NCBI RefSeq assembly: GCF_016920785.2
Contig: NW_024609837.1
Location: 28,261,033-28,325,032, forward strand
Direction: 5' to 3'
DNA from: Ixodes scapularis
Taxonomy: Eukaryota > Arthropoda > Arachnida > Ixodida > Ixodidae
Length of the DNA: 64,000 nucleotides
The notes under the pieces are model-generated. The model saw only the letters and a program-made list of their open reading frames with translations, was not told the DNA's origin and ran no database searches. The first letter of the stretch is position 1. Every line of letters starts with the position of its first letter. The translations under genes were made by a program, and so were the position numbers. Positions 1 to 11,900 of this stretch are shown here, piece by piece.

Positions 1-1465
1 CTTTATGCACATTTTCACGCAGCGAAAGGTTGTTGTGCCAGTCGAGTATTCGCGAGACATGCTCCAGTGTACAAAATGGCCATGCTTACAGGTTTGGACC
101 GCCTCTAGTTGAAATATTGGCTTCATCCAAAACTTTCGATATCTAGCATTACGAAACTCTTTATGACATGCTCCAAACAAAACAAAAAAGAATCAATAAA
201 TGTCCTAAATGCGCAAACTTCGGAGCAGCCACTTCACCGTTATGAGCTCGGCAGACCAAGCTGTCCATATAGTTATTCATTTTCACAGCTGAGATGTTCG
301 AAGCGCGGACGTTTTACGGCAGCGTCCCGAAAGATGGTGAGCAATTGCCCCGAGCGCCCAGCCTGCAGAAGACGCACACCATCAGACGGAACGGCGTCGC
401 CATAACACACACGGGGACACGCACTTCGTCAGCTTCCAATTTTACGTTTCCCGCCCGAAGCAGAAAAAGGGCCGGATATCTACGTTCCCGCTCAAAAGTG
501 TTTCCGGTGGGACACTTTTTGAGGGCGCCCAGAATAAAACGCAATTTGCCGCTCAGTGAAGCCGTTTTATGCACCCGTCATCCAGCCGTACCACTTCCGC
601 GAATGTTTGTTTGCATTCGAAGGCGTCTTTCTTGTTGTTTTTATCGTTGTTTTCTTTTTGTTGCTCTTGTTCGCGCGAGATGACTCGCAGGCTGCATTCT
701 CTACCCGCGACGGAGTCGGTCGTCATGTAGAAGTTAGGGAAGTGAAAAGCTCGACAGAGGTTCCCAATGAACCCAGGAAACCGGGCGGAAAAAACAAACA
801 AACATCAACGTTGTTTTGGGACAGAAAGAGAAACAGTAAACGGAGACGACAGCTTTGGGTAAGTGGAGTCGCACCAAAACGACAACAAAAACTCAAGAGA
901 AAACAATGCGGGAGCCGTTTTCAATTTTGCAGCGTCGCTTCGTTTTGCCATGCTCGCCAAAACACGCAACAAAAAAAATGTATTTTGCTTTTTTTATTTA
1001 TTTTTTTTATTTTTACGGCGAGGACACAGAGACGGTTTCACACTGCGTTTCTCCGATGCTGTTTACTTCCGGGAATTTATTTTATGTTTAACGTCACAGT
1101 AAATCGATCGCGAGCCGCTCGCGAGAAGCCCTCGCTTCTGAAAAGCGTGGACGCAATATTACGATGATTCACTCTGTCATCGGCGACAGTTGTTGCAATT
1201 TCGCGTCCGAGCATGGTGCGAAGGTTACGTTCGAAGATTATAAGTTCAATGCCAACAAACAAATACTTCGTAAAGTTCTCCTTAAGTCGCATTACATAAA
1301 ATATCATAGGACATATAGGTCTGGTGTATACATTGGCGCAGTATGCTTTAAAAGCAGCACCTTTTCTGACACCTAAGTCAACATTTTTATTTTTGATGCA
1401 TTTCTGAAGTAAAAAGGTGCCCTGGCACATCATGAGAGCGGCAGATGCGCCACGTATATTGCCGC
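1..1465. other. unassigned intergenic sequence
   Basis: I find no supportable gene here. A long open frame (about 556-1167, plus) runs through low-complexity T-rich and A-rich tracts and matches no family I recognise. Several T and A homopolymers lie at 970-1010. Confidence 0.5.
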
Positions 1466-1502
1466 GTTCATGACCGAGAAGGAACTCTTCTCGGTCATGA
1501 AC
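1466..1502. repeat. perfect 16-bp inverted repeat (hairpin)
   Basis: The arm GTTCATGACCGAGAAG at 1466-1481 is matched perfectly by its reverse complement at 1487-1502, leaving a 5-nt loop. It sits at the edge of a purine-rich strand and just upstream of the TGACGTCA repeat, so it may be a boundary of the same element. Confidence 0.8.
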
Positions 1503-1740
1503 CGAGAAGAGGAGGAGAGAGGGGGAGGGACGGAGGAGGAGGCATACCTTTGTCGTGACCTTCATGAATGACCGTGACGTCATGAATGACCGTGACTGTC
1601 GTGACATGAATGACCGCGACCCCTCCAACTCCTCCGTACCCTCTCCTCCTCTCTCTCCCCATCCTCCATCCTCCTCCTCTTATTCTCCTCCCCTCCTCCC
1701 CCCCCTTCCCCCTCCGTCCCTCCCCCTCCCTCATCCCTTT
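1503..1740. repeat. purine-rich then pyrimidine-rich asymmetric stretch
   Basis: Positions 1503-1545 are almost pure A/G. Positions 1621-1739 are almost pure C/T, with only isolated G and A. The two are separated by ATGACCGTGAC-type short repeats. Long homopurine/homopyrimidine tracts can adopt triplex (H-DNA) forms; that is inference here. The proline- and glycine-rich open frames across it are compositional artefacts. Confidence 0.7.
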
Positions 1741-2120
1741 TGACGTCACTCGTGACCCTAGTGACCCACGTGACGTCACATGAGAAGGACTCGTGAAGGT
1801 CATGACCTTCGTCATGACCTTCACGAGTGACCTTTATGACGTCACTCGTTACCCTAGTGACCCTCGTGACGTCACACATGACGTCACAGTTGACGTCATG
1901 ATGGGAAGTCCCATAATGCAACGCACAGTTACGAGTGACGTCACTCGTGATGTCCCTCGTGACCCTCATGGCGTCACTCGTGACCCTCGTGACGTCACAT
2001 GTGACGCAACGTGTGACGTCAGTATGAGAAACTTCCATAATGCAACGCGCGGTTACACCGACGTAAACGGCAACGGCGACGCCGCTGAAGCCGGGAACGG
2101 GCGCTTAAGAGCTGCGCACT
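1575..2120 (+). repeat. TGACGTCA-dense dispersed repeat, copy 1
   Basis: The palindromic octamer TGACGTCA (the CRE/ATF core) starts at 1575, 1741, 1771, 1837, 1867, 1879, 1891, 1936, 1990 and 2014. GTGACCCTCGTGAC-like spacers link the octamers. The 3' part (about 2045-2120) has a GGCGACGCCGCT motif and ends in AAGAGCTGCGCACTAAAA. That end recurs in reverse orientation at 2511-2600, so this is one member of a repeat family. Two CCATAATGCAACGC motifs lie at about 1911 and 2035. Confidence 0.75.
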
Positions 2121-2124
2121 AAAA

Positions 2125-2218
2125 GCGCGAACAAACAGGGACAATGAAGAAACACGGACGACACGACAAGAGCCTGTCCTGTCGTCCATGTTTCTTCATT
2201 GTCCTCGTTTGTTTGCGC
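2125..2218. repeat. long hairpin, about 45-bp arms, 3-nt loop
   Basis: The left arm 2125-2170 and right arm 2174-2218 are reverse complements with about five mismatches. The arms contain GACAATGAAGAAACA. Related ACGACAAC...GACGAGGACAGGAACACA text occurs near 57645. The form is that of a foldback or MITE terminus; I cannot name the family. Confidence 0.7.
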
Positions 2219-2510
2219 ATTTTAACCTTTTATTCAGTAAGGTCAGTTTCGACCTGCCTATAGACTGATTAGGCAAGGCGAGACTCACCTTGCCCAGTCA
2301 GTCTTGCCTTAGCTCAACCCCGAACATTCTAGGCCAAATCTTACGGAGAAACGTTCTTTCTCAGTCATGCACACGGCAATCTACTGTACAATATATTTTC
2401 TGTTGTCAATTGAGTTTAATTAAAGTGTCGCAAAATAATCAGCAGAAAAGCATATGCTTTAGCTTAAATATAGCATAACGTTTTGTTGTTGTTTTTTAGT
2501 CTTTTTTTTT

Positions 2511-2777
2511 TTAGAGCGCAGCTCTTAGGCGCCCGTTTCCGGCTTGAGCGGCGTCGGCGTCGCCATCACCGTCGTTGTCGGCGTAACCGTGAGGTCACGT
2601 GACCCTCCCTGAAGTCACGTGAACCCCCCCCCCCCCCCCGAGGTCATCTGACCCCCCGAGGTCACGTGACCTCCCGAGGTCGCGTGATCCCCCAAAATCA
2701 CGTGCCCCCCCCCCCCCCCCCGATAACACGTGACCCTCAGTACCCTTCCCTCCTCTTCCTCAAGAGCTGCGCTCTGA
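2511..2777 (-). repeat. inverted copy of the TGACGTCA-family end with two poly-C tracts
   Basis: The reverse complement of 2511-2600 matches 2045-2120 (GGCGACGCCG core, AAGAGCTGCGC terminus). AGAGCGCAGCTCTT at the left and AAGAGCTGCGCTCT at about 2763-2776 form terminal inverted repeats. The interior has repeated GAGGTCACGTGACC units and C runs at 2624-2639 (16) and 2705-2721 (17). Confidence 0.65.
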
Positions 2778-5700
2778 TTCGGCGTTACAGGGTGTTGCAA
2801 ACGGCTTTCATATTTTTTTAAGTCTGTTAATAAGACCATAAAGGGCATCTAGTACTCATTTCTGCGTAAGCGCACCGGACACCCTAACATAAACCCTCGG
2901 CGGCGAAAAAAAAAGCGAACATTCCGGCATTCTTGGATCAGCTTCTTTCATCACTTGTTTTATAACCAGGAGCCTTCGAGGCATACTGGAGAGAGCAAAA
3001 ATATATTAAACAATACCTTGATACTAATACAACAGTGCTGCCAACCTTGAATGATGCTGTTGCACGCGTGTGGTGTGTACTGGGGCAGACTGCCCAATAA
3101 ACAAATGAACATGCCTAGAACTACGATGTCTGTAGCTGAGCTGGTCAAGTTTAGAAGCAAACTCGAAACGTTATTTTCGTATAAAGAAATTCCGGGAATG
3201 TGCATAGAATTATGGTATCCAGATGGGAACCTCTAGTAAGATAGTGAGTAGTTCGTCAATGCAATGGCGAACCAATTATTGTCACTCCAACTGCTGTAAC
3301 CACGAATGTGGCATCTGTATTCAAATGTCGTTTTTACGTAAGGATAATTTTGATATCTGTGTGATCGTAGTTTCACAAAACGAGATAATTTGGGTGTATC
3401 ACTTTTTAGAAAGTTGTAAAATTGAGGTCCGTCTCCCGCGAATCACAACTAACCTGTTACCGCGGGCCGACGTGTCACATAATTACAACAATTTTTTATG
3501 TGATTATAATCTAGTATTGTATATTTAATCATTCGAATTGCAGTGCTACGCATATCGGCATTTGCGTTACCAAAACTTCGAGCATTTTCTGTACGAAATT
3601 CGGTGGAATGCATTGCGCTATGCATGTCTCCTCTATGTATCTCGTATTGTCAAAAGTCTTGAACGCTCGTCCTATCTCCGAAATTGTATCACAATTCGCC
3701 GAAACGTTGGCAAACCTTGTGTCCGCGTATTTCAACAAACCTTGTCTGAGGGAACCCTTAGGTATGATGGCTTAAAGGGGCACTGAAGTCGATTTTGATA
3801 TCTTCCTTTTGTGGTGACAATCAATCTAGATGCTCAATCTAGATGCTCTAGATCTCAGTAAACCCGAAACCACAACTGTGCGTAGCTTATTTTCTCGTTA
3901 AAAGCGTGTTCAGAGACCACGACACGCCCTTTTTGGAAAGCATTTTCTTCCGAGTGAAGCGGTCGACGAAGGGCGCTTGTCGGCGAGTTGCAAGGGATGA
4001 CTTCGCCCGCGGTGAAAAGAGGAGTCTTATCCGAATGTGTACCTATCAGACTCTCTTCAAAACAAGTTATAATAAAATCATTCGGAATCTGCGCGTATTG
4101 TAGGGCTTTCATTGGTCCGCACAGTCCAGTCCGCGATAAACAAAAGAGTTTACGTGCTTTTTCTCTTACCCTGATATGAATAGGCGGTTTTTTTGTTTTT
4201 TTTTTAATATAGGGCTTTGTATATGCGGGAATAACACCTTTTAAACGGTATAATATGAAAAAAATGACCTTTTTAAGAAATGACTTTAGTGCCCATCTAA
4301 GCTTAGAAAGTAAGATCAACATATTAAACGTAATAAAAAAAATTGGAAATACAAAATTGGGTTTTAAATGACGCATAAAAAGAGACAGCGAAGTGATCAA
4401 AAGTTTCTCACTAAAAAAAACTTTGTTAATTCACGCGGGCTTTTTTTTAGATTCATTGAGTTACTTTTTAAAGGTACTCGAAACGTCGTGCACATTGAAG
4501 AAATTGGTTCGAGTCTAGAAAGTACCTTTTCTTAATACTCCCACTTTCGTATGTTATCACCACTGCTGGCGTCACCTTCTCACGCACTTTCAGCTTTCTG
4601 CCAAGCGACTAGTTTATTCATGCGGGTCGGAAAATAATACCCGGTGTCCCGGCATAGTCGCCGACAGTTTACAAAACTCAGGACGGGGCTTACTATATAC
4701 CGCCATTTTGCTGGACGAGTTAAAAAAGAACTTTTTTTTTTTTTTTCCCCTCTGCGCGGTTCTTTTTCCTTTCTGGGTGCGTATGATATCGACATACATG
4801 TTCTAACATTTACGAAGTGAAGGGTTGTCCTATACGCTCACGCTACTTGCTTTCTGATTGGTTCCTTAACGATCTTATCGCGTAATGTTACACTCTCATT
4901 GGCTGCGGCGTGATAATTAGATGCTCGGAATGCGCCAACGTCCTGAATTTCTAACGCTGTCCGTGTGAATACCTATTTGTGTTTTAAAGTATTTAGCCGA
5001 CTAACAGACCGAATTGCACAATATGCTTGAGCCCTAAGATGTATAATCGGTTCTTTTTTTATATATCATTTTCATTCCTGCGCTGTTTAACTTATAACAA
5101 TCTTCATTTGTTTTTTTGTTTTTTTCTGGGTGTCGTTTACCGTTATGTCGGTCCCCTCGTTTGCATCTCACAGATTAAAATTTTTTCGCGTATCCATTCG
5201 TGCTTTGTTTTTTGTTTTGTTTTTTGTGTGCGTGTATTTTTGCAAAGCCATCTGATCTTCATCGTGCTTCGCCAGTTTTCATAAACGAGCACTTCCGCCT
5301 CATAATAAAGAACGAAAAAACGAAGAAAAAAACTTCGCGTGTGTTTTTGTCTTTTTTTTTTCTAAGTAGAGGCCAGGGCTACGGGCCAATCTGCCGTCTT
5401 CCGAACATCACGTGACTTTCGTGGCGAACGTGCACGTTGACAGCAAAGCAAACCCACGTGACAAGCTGCAAACACGGAATTGGTACACACTTTTTATTGT
5501 TTTTTTTTTTTGTTTCTTTTTTTCTTTTTAGAAAGGGGACAAGGTGTAGTTGGGCATACAGAACGGGGGTACTCGAGCTCGCCTCTCTACGAACTCTTTC
5601 TAGCGTATGTTGGACCGACTCATTTTTCTTCTTTATTTATTTAAAACCTGCGTTTTTATGGCGTCCATTATTTCGCGTCCGCTCCATTTATCGAGTTATA

Positions 5701-6545
5701 TCGGGCAGAAACGCAAGGAATTGCTTTCAGGCAGTGGGAATAGCTCGCTTCGCCGTAACGCTTTTCAAAACATGACGCTCTCGTGCGAACGGTTTTATAC
5801 AGAAGGTGTTTATGAAGCGCCTGTGACCGGAATAGCAGCAGCCGCCTCGGTGGCTTTGAAGCGAAACGCCGGCTTACAAATCCTAGGTTAAGTGTCTAGA
5901 ATTCCGGCTGAAGTGTCCTCAATTCGACGGTGACTTACTGCTGAGAAGGCGCCATGGAACTGAGCTATTGGTCGGAAAAGGTCACCAGGTGGACGAGATT
6001 ACAATACTCAGTCCCCACGCTGATCTGCTTATAATGTCTTTCGTTTATTTAGTGGGTAACCTCCGAAATTGTACGTTTATGAAACTACTGGTGTCATTTA
6101 CCTCGTCACTTGCCACTTCGACCCGTTTATGAAAGTTTACCGGTGAATAAGAAATGAATCCTGAGGCGTTTGCGGGTAATAAAACAAAACGGCATAGTCG
6201 TGACTAAGAAATGAAAAAAAAGAAAAAGAATCACACAAGAAAGATTTAATTGTCATTCTGGTACGTGCCGGAAAACTTGCGGAACGTTGAAGGGTTCGCA
6301 AGAAGACCGCGTTGAACAGACTCCCATTTGATAAAATTTGGCTTCACTATCGTGATATTTAATCCTCACGTGGATGGGCTGGAGAGAGCTTTTCAAACAG
6401 CGACAGTGTACGGCGCACATTCATACCCGCTTCCTTAAAAAGGTAAGTTTGATTTTTTTTTTTAACATGACGATTTTTTGTTCTCGCTGCAGCTGCACAA
6501 TTGCACTGTCGGCCGCTATTTCCTTCTACTAATGGTCTCTGCTTG

Positions 6546-6547
<2 letters not shown>
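2778..6547. other. AT-rich unassigned stretch
   Basis: I see no supportable gene. The segment at about 3776-4400 begins TTAAAGGGGCACTGAAG, which resembles dispersed tick repeat termini, and carries a long minus-strand open frame without a recognisable domain. The rest is AT-rich with T and A runs. A tandem GATGCTCAATCTA duplication lies at 3825-3850. Confidence 0.4.

Positions 6548-6615
<68 letters not shown>
6548..6615. repeat. (TA)n microsatellite
   Basis: About 34 uninterrupted TA units end in TATGTATATA. Confidence 0.97.
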
Positions 6616-6621
<6 letters not shown>

Positions 6622-6622
<1 letters not shown>

Positions 6623-7609
6623 CCTGAGCATTTGTCCTAACGCTCAGGTGTATCCTGCTTCAAGATATAAATTAATATTCATATCTCTATTCTTTGAGAG
6701 TGCTCTGGAGGGTCTTACAGACAAAAGGCTGCAACATAGTAGCTTGAAGGAGCCCGTGACATGGGCAGCAGCAAGACAGCTATTTTTTTAACATTCCAGA
6801 GTTTCATTCTAACATCGCGAACAAAAACAGGAATTACAGTAGAAAGCGCTGAGTAGGATATGTATAAAGATCAGTTCGACTAGATAAAGTTATACGTTCA
6901 TACAGTACACTTGAGATTAAAAGAAAATCTAAAAAATACATTTGTGAAACTAAAAGAAATATGAAGAAAAAATATGCCTTCTAAACACACAAAATACATC
7001 GCCGTTCCGACGACTGCGGTGGTTTCAGTACTTAAAGTAGCGTATTTTAGAAAAGAAAGTTAGGGCACTGAGCAAAAGTCGAACTACAAAAAAGGGAAGT
7101 CCGCTCGCGTAATTAAGCCGAGTAACGGAAAAGTTTGACGAGCCCTAACAAAGTAGTTAGAAGTACTGAAGCGTCTGTGCAAGAAATGTCTAAAACACCG
7201 AACGATGTGTAAAAGAGCTTCAAACTCACAATAAGAAGAAGAAAAAAAAAGAAACCCACGCATTTGGCAAATAGCAATCAGAGATATCAATATAAATGCA
7301 AAACAAAACTTTAGCTTACAGATTAACAAAACACGGGTCACCGGAGACAAGAAACTATACGGAGAGCAGGCGTTTGAAAACGCGTCTTCGGCGCAAAGCA
7401 ACGGAAGGAGGAGTAATCAGTTGGCAACATAAAAAGCGCGCAAAGAACGCGCGATGACGAGGCAGTCAAGCGCGCGCTGTCATTGGCTGAAATCTAAGGG
7501 TGGGGGGACACGTTTAGAGTGTAATCAAAGAGCAGACGAACTTGCACTCCGTTAGTCAGTGACCGGCTTAAGAAACGCCCAGGGCGTGTCCCTTTCCAAC
7601 CCGTATAAA
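6622..7609. other. unassigned AT-rich stretch
   Basis: Nothing recognisable. There is a short CG-rich patch with GCGCGC alternation at 7435-7480 and no open frame with domain character. Confidence 0.4.
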
Positions 7610-7950
7610 AGTTATTTTTGACTTTTTATTGAAGACGTGTTCACTTTTTGCTGACTCTGATTACAATTTTTTTTATTTTGACTTCATGTTGACATGGTCA
7701 ACAGAAAGTTTGTTCATTTTGTGTTGAAACTTTTCTGTTGAGTTTATTCGGCCTGAGTCAAAAGAAAAGCTGTTGACTTTCTATTAACTTTACGTTGATT
7801 TGTTTTTCTGCTGACTTCCTGTTGACTGTGTCATCAGTTTGGTTGCAGACGTTCTGTTCACTTCGTGTTGAAAATGTTCAGTTGACCCCCTGTAGCCAGT
7901 ATCAATAGAAAAGCTACAGACTTTCTGTTGACTTTGCATTGACTAGTCTC
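7610..7950. repeat. degenerate TGTTGACTTT-type minisatellite
   Basis: Variants of (T/C)TGTTGACTT(T/C) recur more than ten times with T-rich spacers, for example at about 7687, 7771, 7791, 7817 and 7925. The motif reappears in CTGTTGACTTTT near 14949 and in related text at 15055, on the far side of the gypsy element. Confidence 0.6.
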
Positions 7951-7960
7951 TGACCAGATG

Positions 7961-8131
7961 AGAACGGCAGGAAGGTGCTTCAGTTGTCCCGCCTCCAGCG
8001 GGAGCCTGCTATCCTTGACAACGCTTCGACGTTCGTGCACCTCGAGAGCGCGAGTGCAGCCAAAGCACGACGGAAGGCATGTGGCGCGTTCTGTCCAGGC
8101 GAGGCGTTCGAAAGGCATGCCCTGCCGTTCT
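7961..8131. repeat. MITE-like repeat (family B), copy 1
   Basis: The ends AGAACGGCAGG and CCTGCCGTTCT are perfect 11-bp terminal inverted repeats. The whole unit aligns to 63451-63625. The minus-strand frame is open across both copies and shares MxFER near its start and QLKxLPA near its end. No host-protein match is recognised. Confidence 0.65.
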
Positions 8132-8476
8132 GACTTTGTAAGTGACTATAGTGACTATAGTGACTTTAATGACAATATTAAACTAGTGAACTAGTAAAGA
8201 AAAGCAAAATAACTTTTTTTAAAGTAGAGAAACCACCTTGACTCGCTTTTTCCTGAGTGGTGCTATGCAGAGAAGCGATAACTTTTCTTCTAGAGCTGTG
8301 TTTGCGGATGTTGTTTTAGCGACTGCGCCGAATTATTATTAGTTGCACCGATGCTTCTTAGTAAGAGATGTCGTCCATGAACTTCGAAACACTCTTTTCC
8401 CTTTACAGACCTCCCGGGAAGAAGATGGGATACTTGGAACCTTAACAAGGGCTGAGCTGGTCGCCGGCCAAATGAT
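8132..8476. other. flank of the gypsy insertion
   Basis: A short tandem AGTGACTAT repeat lies at 8143-8165. The rest is unassigned up to the LTR boundary. The bases just before the LTR read AAATGAT. Confidence 0.5.
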
Positions 8477-8885
8477 TGTCACGGGTAGTGACCAAAAATA
8501 ACAAATAAACAGGAAGAAATAAACGTTTAATGTGGCGAACTTGTGCCAAAAATAAAAGAGTACAAAAGATAATAATGGAGCGTCGCGGGCGTCGAAGTCG
8601 GCGTGGCAGCAGAGTCGAACGCTGGGGCGAGACTGACTCCTGCTTGCCAGGTGGAGCCGCTTTTGTACACGCGTTGGCTTCTGGAGCGTTCGATGTAGAA
8701 GGTTCGACGCGGAGAACATTCTAACCTCGAATCAGCTAGACGGTTCTCGAATTCACTAGAACATCACATTACAGTGTAAACAAAAATGCGTAGCCGCGGC
8801 CAGGAATCGAACCCTGGCCCTTCGCGTGGGAGGTAAGCGCGATAACCGTTGCGCTACGGCCGCGGTGCCTACTTGGCGCGCGGCA
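8477..8885 (-). repeat. 3' LTR of the gypsy element
   Basis: It is 409 bp and starts and ends with TG/CA. It is identical to 13963-14370 except for one extra base in the GGGGCGAGACTGACT context near 8630. It contains an AATAAA-rich segment (plus-strand text at 8500-8550) and the tRNA-like module at 8793-8865. Confidence 0.96.
8793..8865 (-). other. tRNA-like sequence inside the 3' LTR
   Basis: The segment is 73 nt, the size of a tRNA. It has a 7-bp acceptor-like stem (CCGCGGC with GCCGCGG), an A box TAGCGCAACGG (8846-8856) and a B box GGTTCGATTCC (8803-8813). The anticodon-position loop CTCCCAC is like tRNA-Gly(CCC). The T arm pairs as GCCAGG/CCTGGC with one extra loop base; the anticodon stem pairs poorly. 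It therefore looks tRNA-derived rather than a working tRNA. Lying near the element's U3 end, it could supply an internal Pol III promoter; that is inference. Confidence 0.75.
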
Positions 8886-8899
8886 TTACTCCCCCCCTT
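8886..8899 (-). promoter_or_regulatory. polypurine tract
   Basis: On the minus strand AAGGGGGGGAGTAA directly abuts the TG of the 3' LTR, the expected place and composition for the plus-strand primer of reverse transcription. Confidence 0.8.
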
Positions 8900-8991
8900 A
8901 AAAAGTGCATCGCCTCGATGCAACACAAAACAAAGCACATAAAGAGAACGGCAAACTAAAGAGTCATTTGAAACACATAAGATCCACAGTC

Positions 8992-11900
8992 CTATCGAGC
9001 GTAGTAAGGCTTCAGGCGCACGACGTGGACGACTTCAGGTCGTGGTGGGCAGCGTGATGATGTTCTTGTTCCGTCAGGCATCACCTCGTAGTTCAGCTCG
9101 CCGAGGCGACGAAGTACCTTGTATGGTCCAAAGTACCGTTTCAGCAGTTTCTCACTGAGGCCGCCGGCGACGAATGGGCGTCCACACCCACACCCTGTCT
9201 CCGTCCTGGAAGTGAACGTCCCTGCGACGAAGGTTGTAGCGGCCCGCGTCGACGCGTTGCTGGTCTTGAATCATGAGTCGGGCGAGCTGGCGGGCTTCTT
9301 CGGCACGTTGAGCAACCGCCTGGGCGTCGTCGCTCTCATTTACAGATGGCTCATGGGGCAGCATTGCGTCCAGCATGGTCGTGACCTTCCGACCATGTAC
9401 CAGCTGGAAAGGGGTGAATCCAGTGGTCTCCAGAACCGCCGTATTGTAGGCGAACGTGACGTAGGGCAACACCTCGTCCCACGTCTTGTGTTCTACGTTG
9501 ACGTACATAGAGATCATATCGGCGATTGTCTTGTTGAGTCGCTCGGTCAGTCCGTTGGTCTGGGGGTGGTATGCAGTGGTTCGACGATGGCCGGTGCCAC
9601 TGAGACGAAGGATCTCTTGAGTCAGCTGGGCCATGAACGAAGATCCACGGTCTGTGATGAGGACTTCAGGGGCGCCGTGCCGGAGGACAATGAACTCAAT
9701 GAAAAACTTGGCGACTTCAACAGCCGTGCCTGCTGGAAGGGCTTTCGTCTCGGCGTACCGTGTGAGATAATCGGTGGCGACGATAATCCAGCGGTTTCCC
9801 GACGTTGACGATGGGAAAGGGCCAAGTAAATCCATTCCGATCTGCTGGAACGGCATAGACGGGGGACAAATCGGATGCAGAAGTCCTGACGGCTTCGTTG
9901 GCGGTTTCTTGCGTCGCTGACACTCGTGGCATGATCGAATGTATAGGTGAACGGTCTTCGGTAGCCTCGGCCAGTAGTACTTTTCTCGAATCCTGGCGAG
10001 CGTCCTGCTGTAGCCAAGGTGTCCAGCCGTTGGGTCGTCATGGCATCCTTGGAATATTTCGTCTCGAAGGCTGGCAGGAACAACCAACAGCCATGCTGTG
10101 TTGTTGTTGACGAAGTTCTCCTTGTACAGCACCCCTCGCCGCATGGAAAATGCATGCAGGATTCCTAAGAAAGCACGGGGAACCGAACTCGCTTGTCCCT
10201 CTAAGTGATCGATGAGCGCTCGCAGTTCAGGGTCGTCTCGTTGGAGTGCTGCCATGTCGCTGACGTCCAAAGCGCCGAGGAAACACTCATCGTCGTCGTC
10301 TTCGATACAGGCAGGACCGGCCTCGACAGGAGCTCTTGACAGGCAGTCAGCGTCATGATGCTTCCGGCCGGACTTGTACACAACGGTCATGTCGAACTCC
10401 TGCAGTCGTAGGCTCCACCGGGCGAGGCGTCCGGAGGGGTCTTTCAGATTCGCGAGCCAGCAGAGCGAGTGGTGGTCCGTGACCACGCGAAAAGGACTTC
10501 CATACAGATATGGGCGAAACTTTGTTATTGCCCAGACGACAGCAAGGCACTCCTTTTCAGTTGTAGAGTAGTTCCTCTCCGCCTTAGACAGCGTCCGACT
10601 CGCGTATGCGATGACTCGCTCTGCCCCGTCCTGCCTTTGAACTAGCACTGCGCCAAGTCCGGTGTTACTGGCGTCCGTGTGGATCTCTGTATCAGCGAAC
10701 TGGTCGAAATGGCCAAGAATCGGGGGCGTCTGGAGTCTTCGTTTCAGCTCATCGAATGACTGCTGGTGTTCGTCTGTCCATTCGAACTTTACGGCGTCCT
10801 TCGTGAGGTGCGTCAGCGGCGCGGACAGCTTGGCGAAGTCCCGAACAAATCGTCTGTAGTAGGCACAAAGTCCGAGGAATCTTCTCACGGCCTTCTTGTC
10901 AGACGGCGGCGTAAATGCAGCCACGGCGCGGGTCTTCTCAGGGTCAGGGAGAACACCTTTGTTGCTCACGACGTGGCCAAGGAACTTAAGTTCACCATAG
11001 GCGAATCGACACTTTGTTGGCTTGAGTGAGAGGCCGGCGGTCTTGATGGCTTGAAGCACGGCTCGAAGTCGTTTCAGGTGCTCGTCGAAATCTCGTGAAA
11101 ATACCACGACGTCGTCGAGGTAGACGAGGCAGCTCTGCCATTTCAGACCTGCCAGCACGGTGTCCATGACACGCTGGAAGGTGGCTGGCGCAGTACAAAG
11201 CCCGAACGTCATCACTTTGAATTCGTACAGTCCGTCGGGAGTGACGAAGGCAGTTTTCTCCCGGTCGCGTTCGTCGACTTCAATCTGCCAGTAGCCACTC
11301 TTCAGATCCATCGACGAAAAATATCGGGAGTGGCGCAGTCGGTCTAGCGTATCGTCGATGCGGGGGAGCGGATAGACGTCCTTCTTCGTCACAGCGTTCA
11401 GTCGACGATAGTCCACGCAGAACCGCAGTGTTCCGTCCTTCTTCTTTACAAGGACGACTGGGGACGCCCATGGGCTTCTTGAGGGTTGAATGATGTCGTC
11501 GTCGAGCATCTCCTGGACTTGATCTTGAATCCCTTTCCTTTCCTTTAAGGAGACTCGATACGGCGACTGGTGGACAGGAAGTGCGTCGTCGTCGGTAACA
11601 ATGCGATGTTTCGCCATTGGTGTTTGGCGAATCTTCGATGTCGTGGCAAAACAGTCGCTGTATTCGGCAAGGAGAACAACCAGTTGCCGGCGCTTCGTAG
11701 CTGGGAGCTCGGGGTCGATGTCGAGCGGCGGCGGCGTGCTGTTCTGCTGTGACGACGAGGTTTCTACGGAGATTGCGGTGACCACGACTGGCGCCTGAAG
11801 CTCCTCAATGTGGCCCACAGTGGTACCCTTCGTTAGGTGCTGCGGCTCCTCTCGGAAGTTCGTTACAAGAACCGTTGTACGTCCTTCTTGGAGATCCGTT

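Noticed and set aside
556..1167. 203-codon plus-strand open frame
   Set aside because: It starts at GTG, consists of hydrophobic T-run and basic A-run translations, and has no domain. A frame of this length is expected occasionally in 64 kb.
3855..4400. 181-codon minus-strand open frame
   Set aside because: It covers a dispersed-repeat-like segment (TTAAAGGGGCACTGAAG start) with poly-K and hydrophobic simple-sequence stretches; no homology recognised.
9119..9808. 229-codon plus-strand frame across pol
   Set aside because: It is antisense to the integrase coding sequence and is a shadow of its GC-rich codons.
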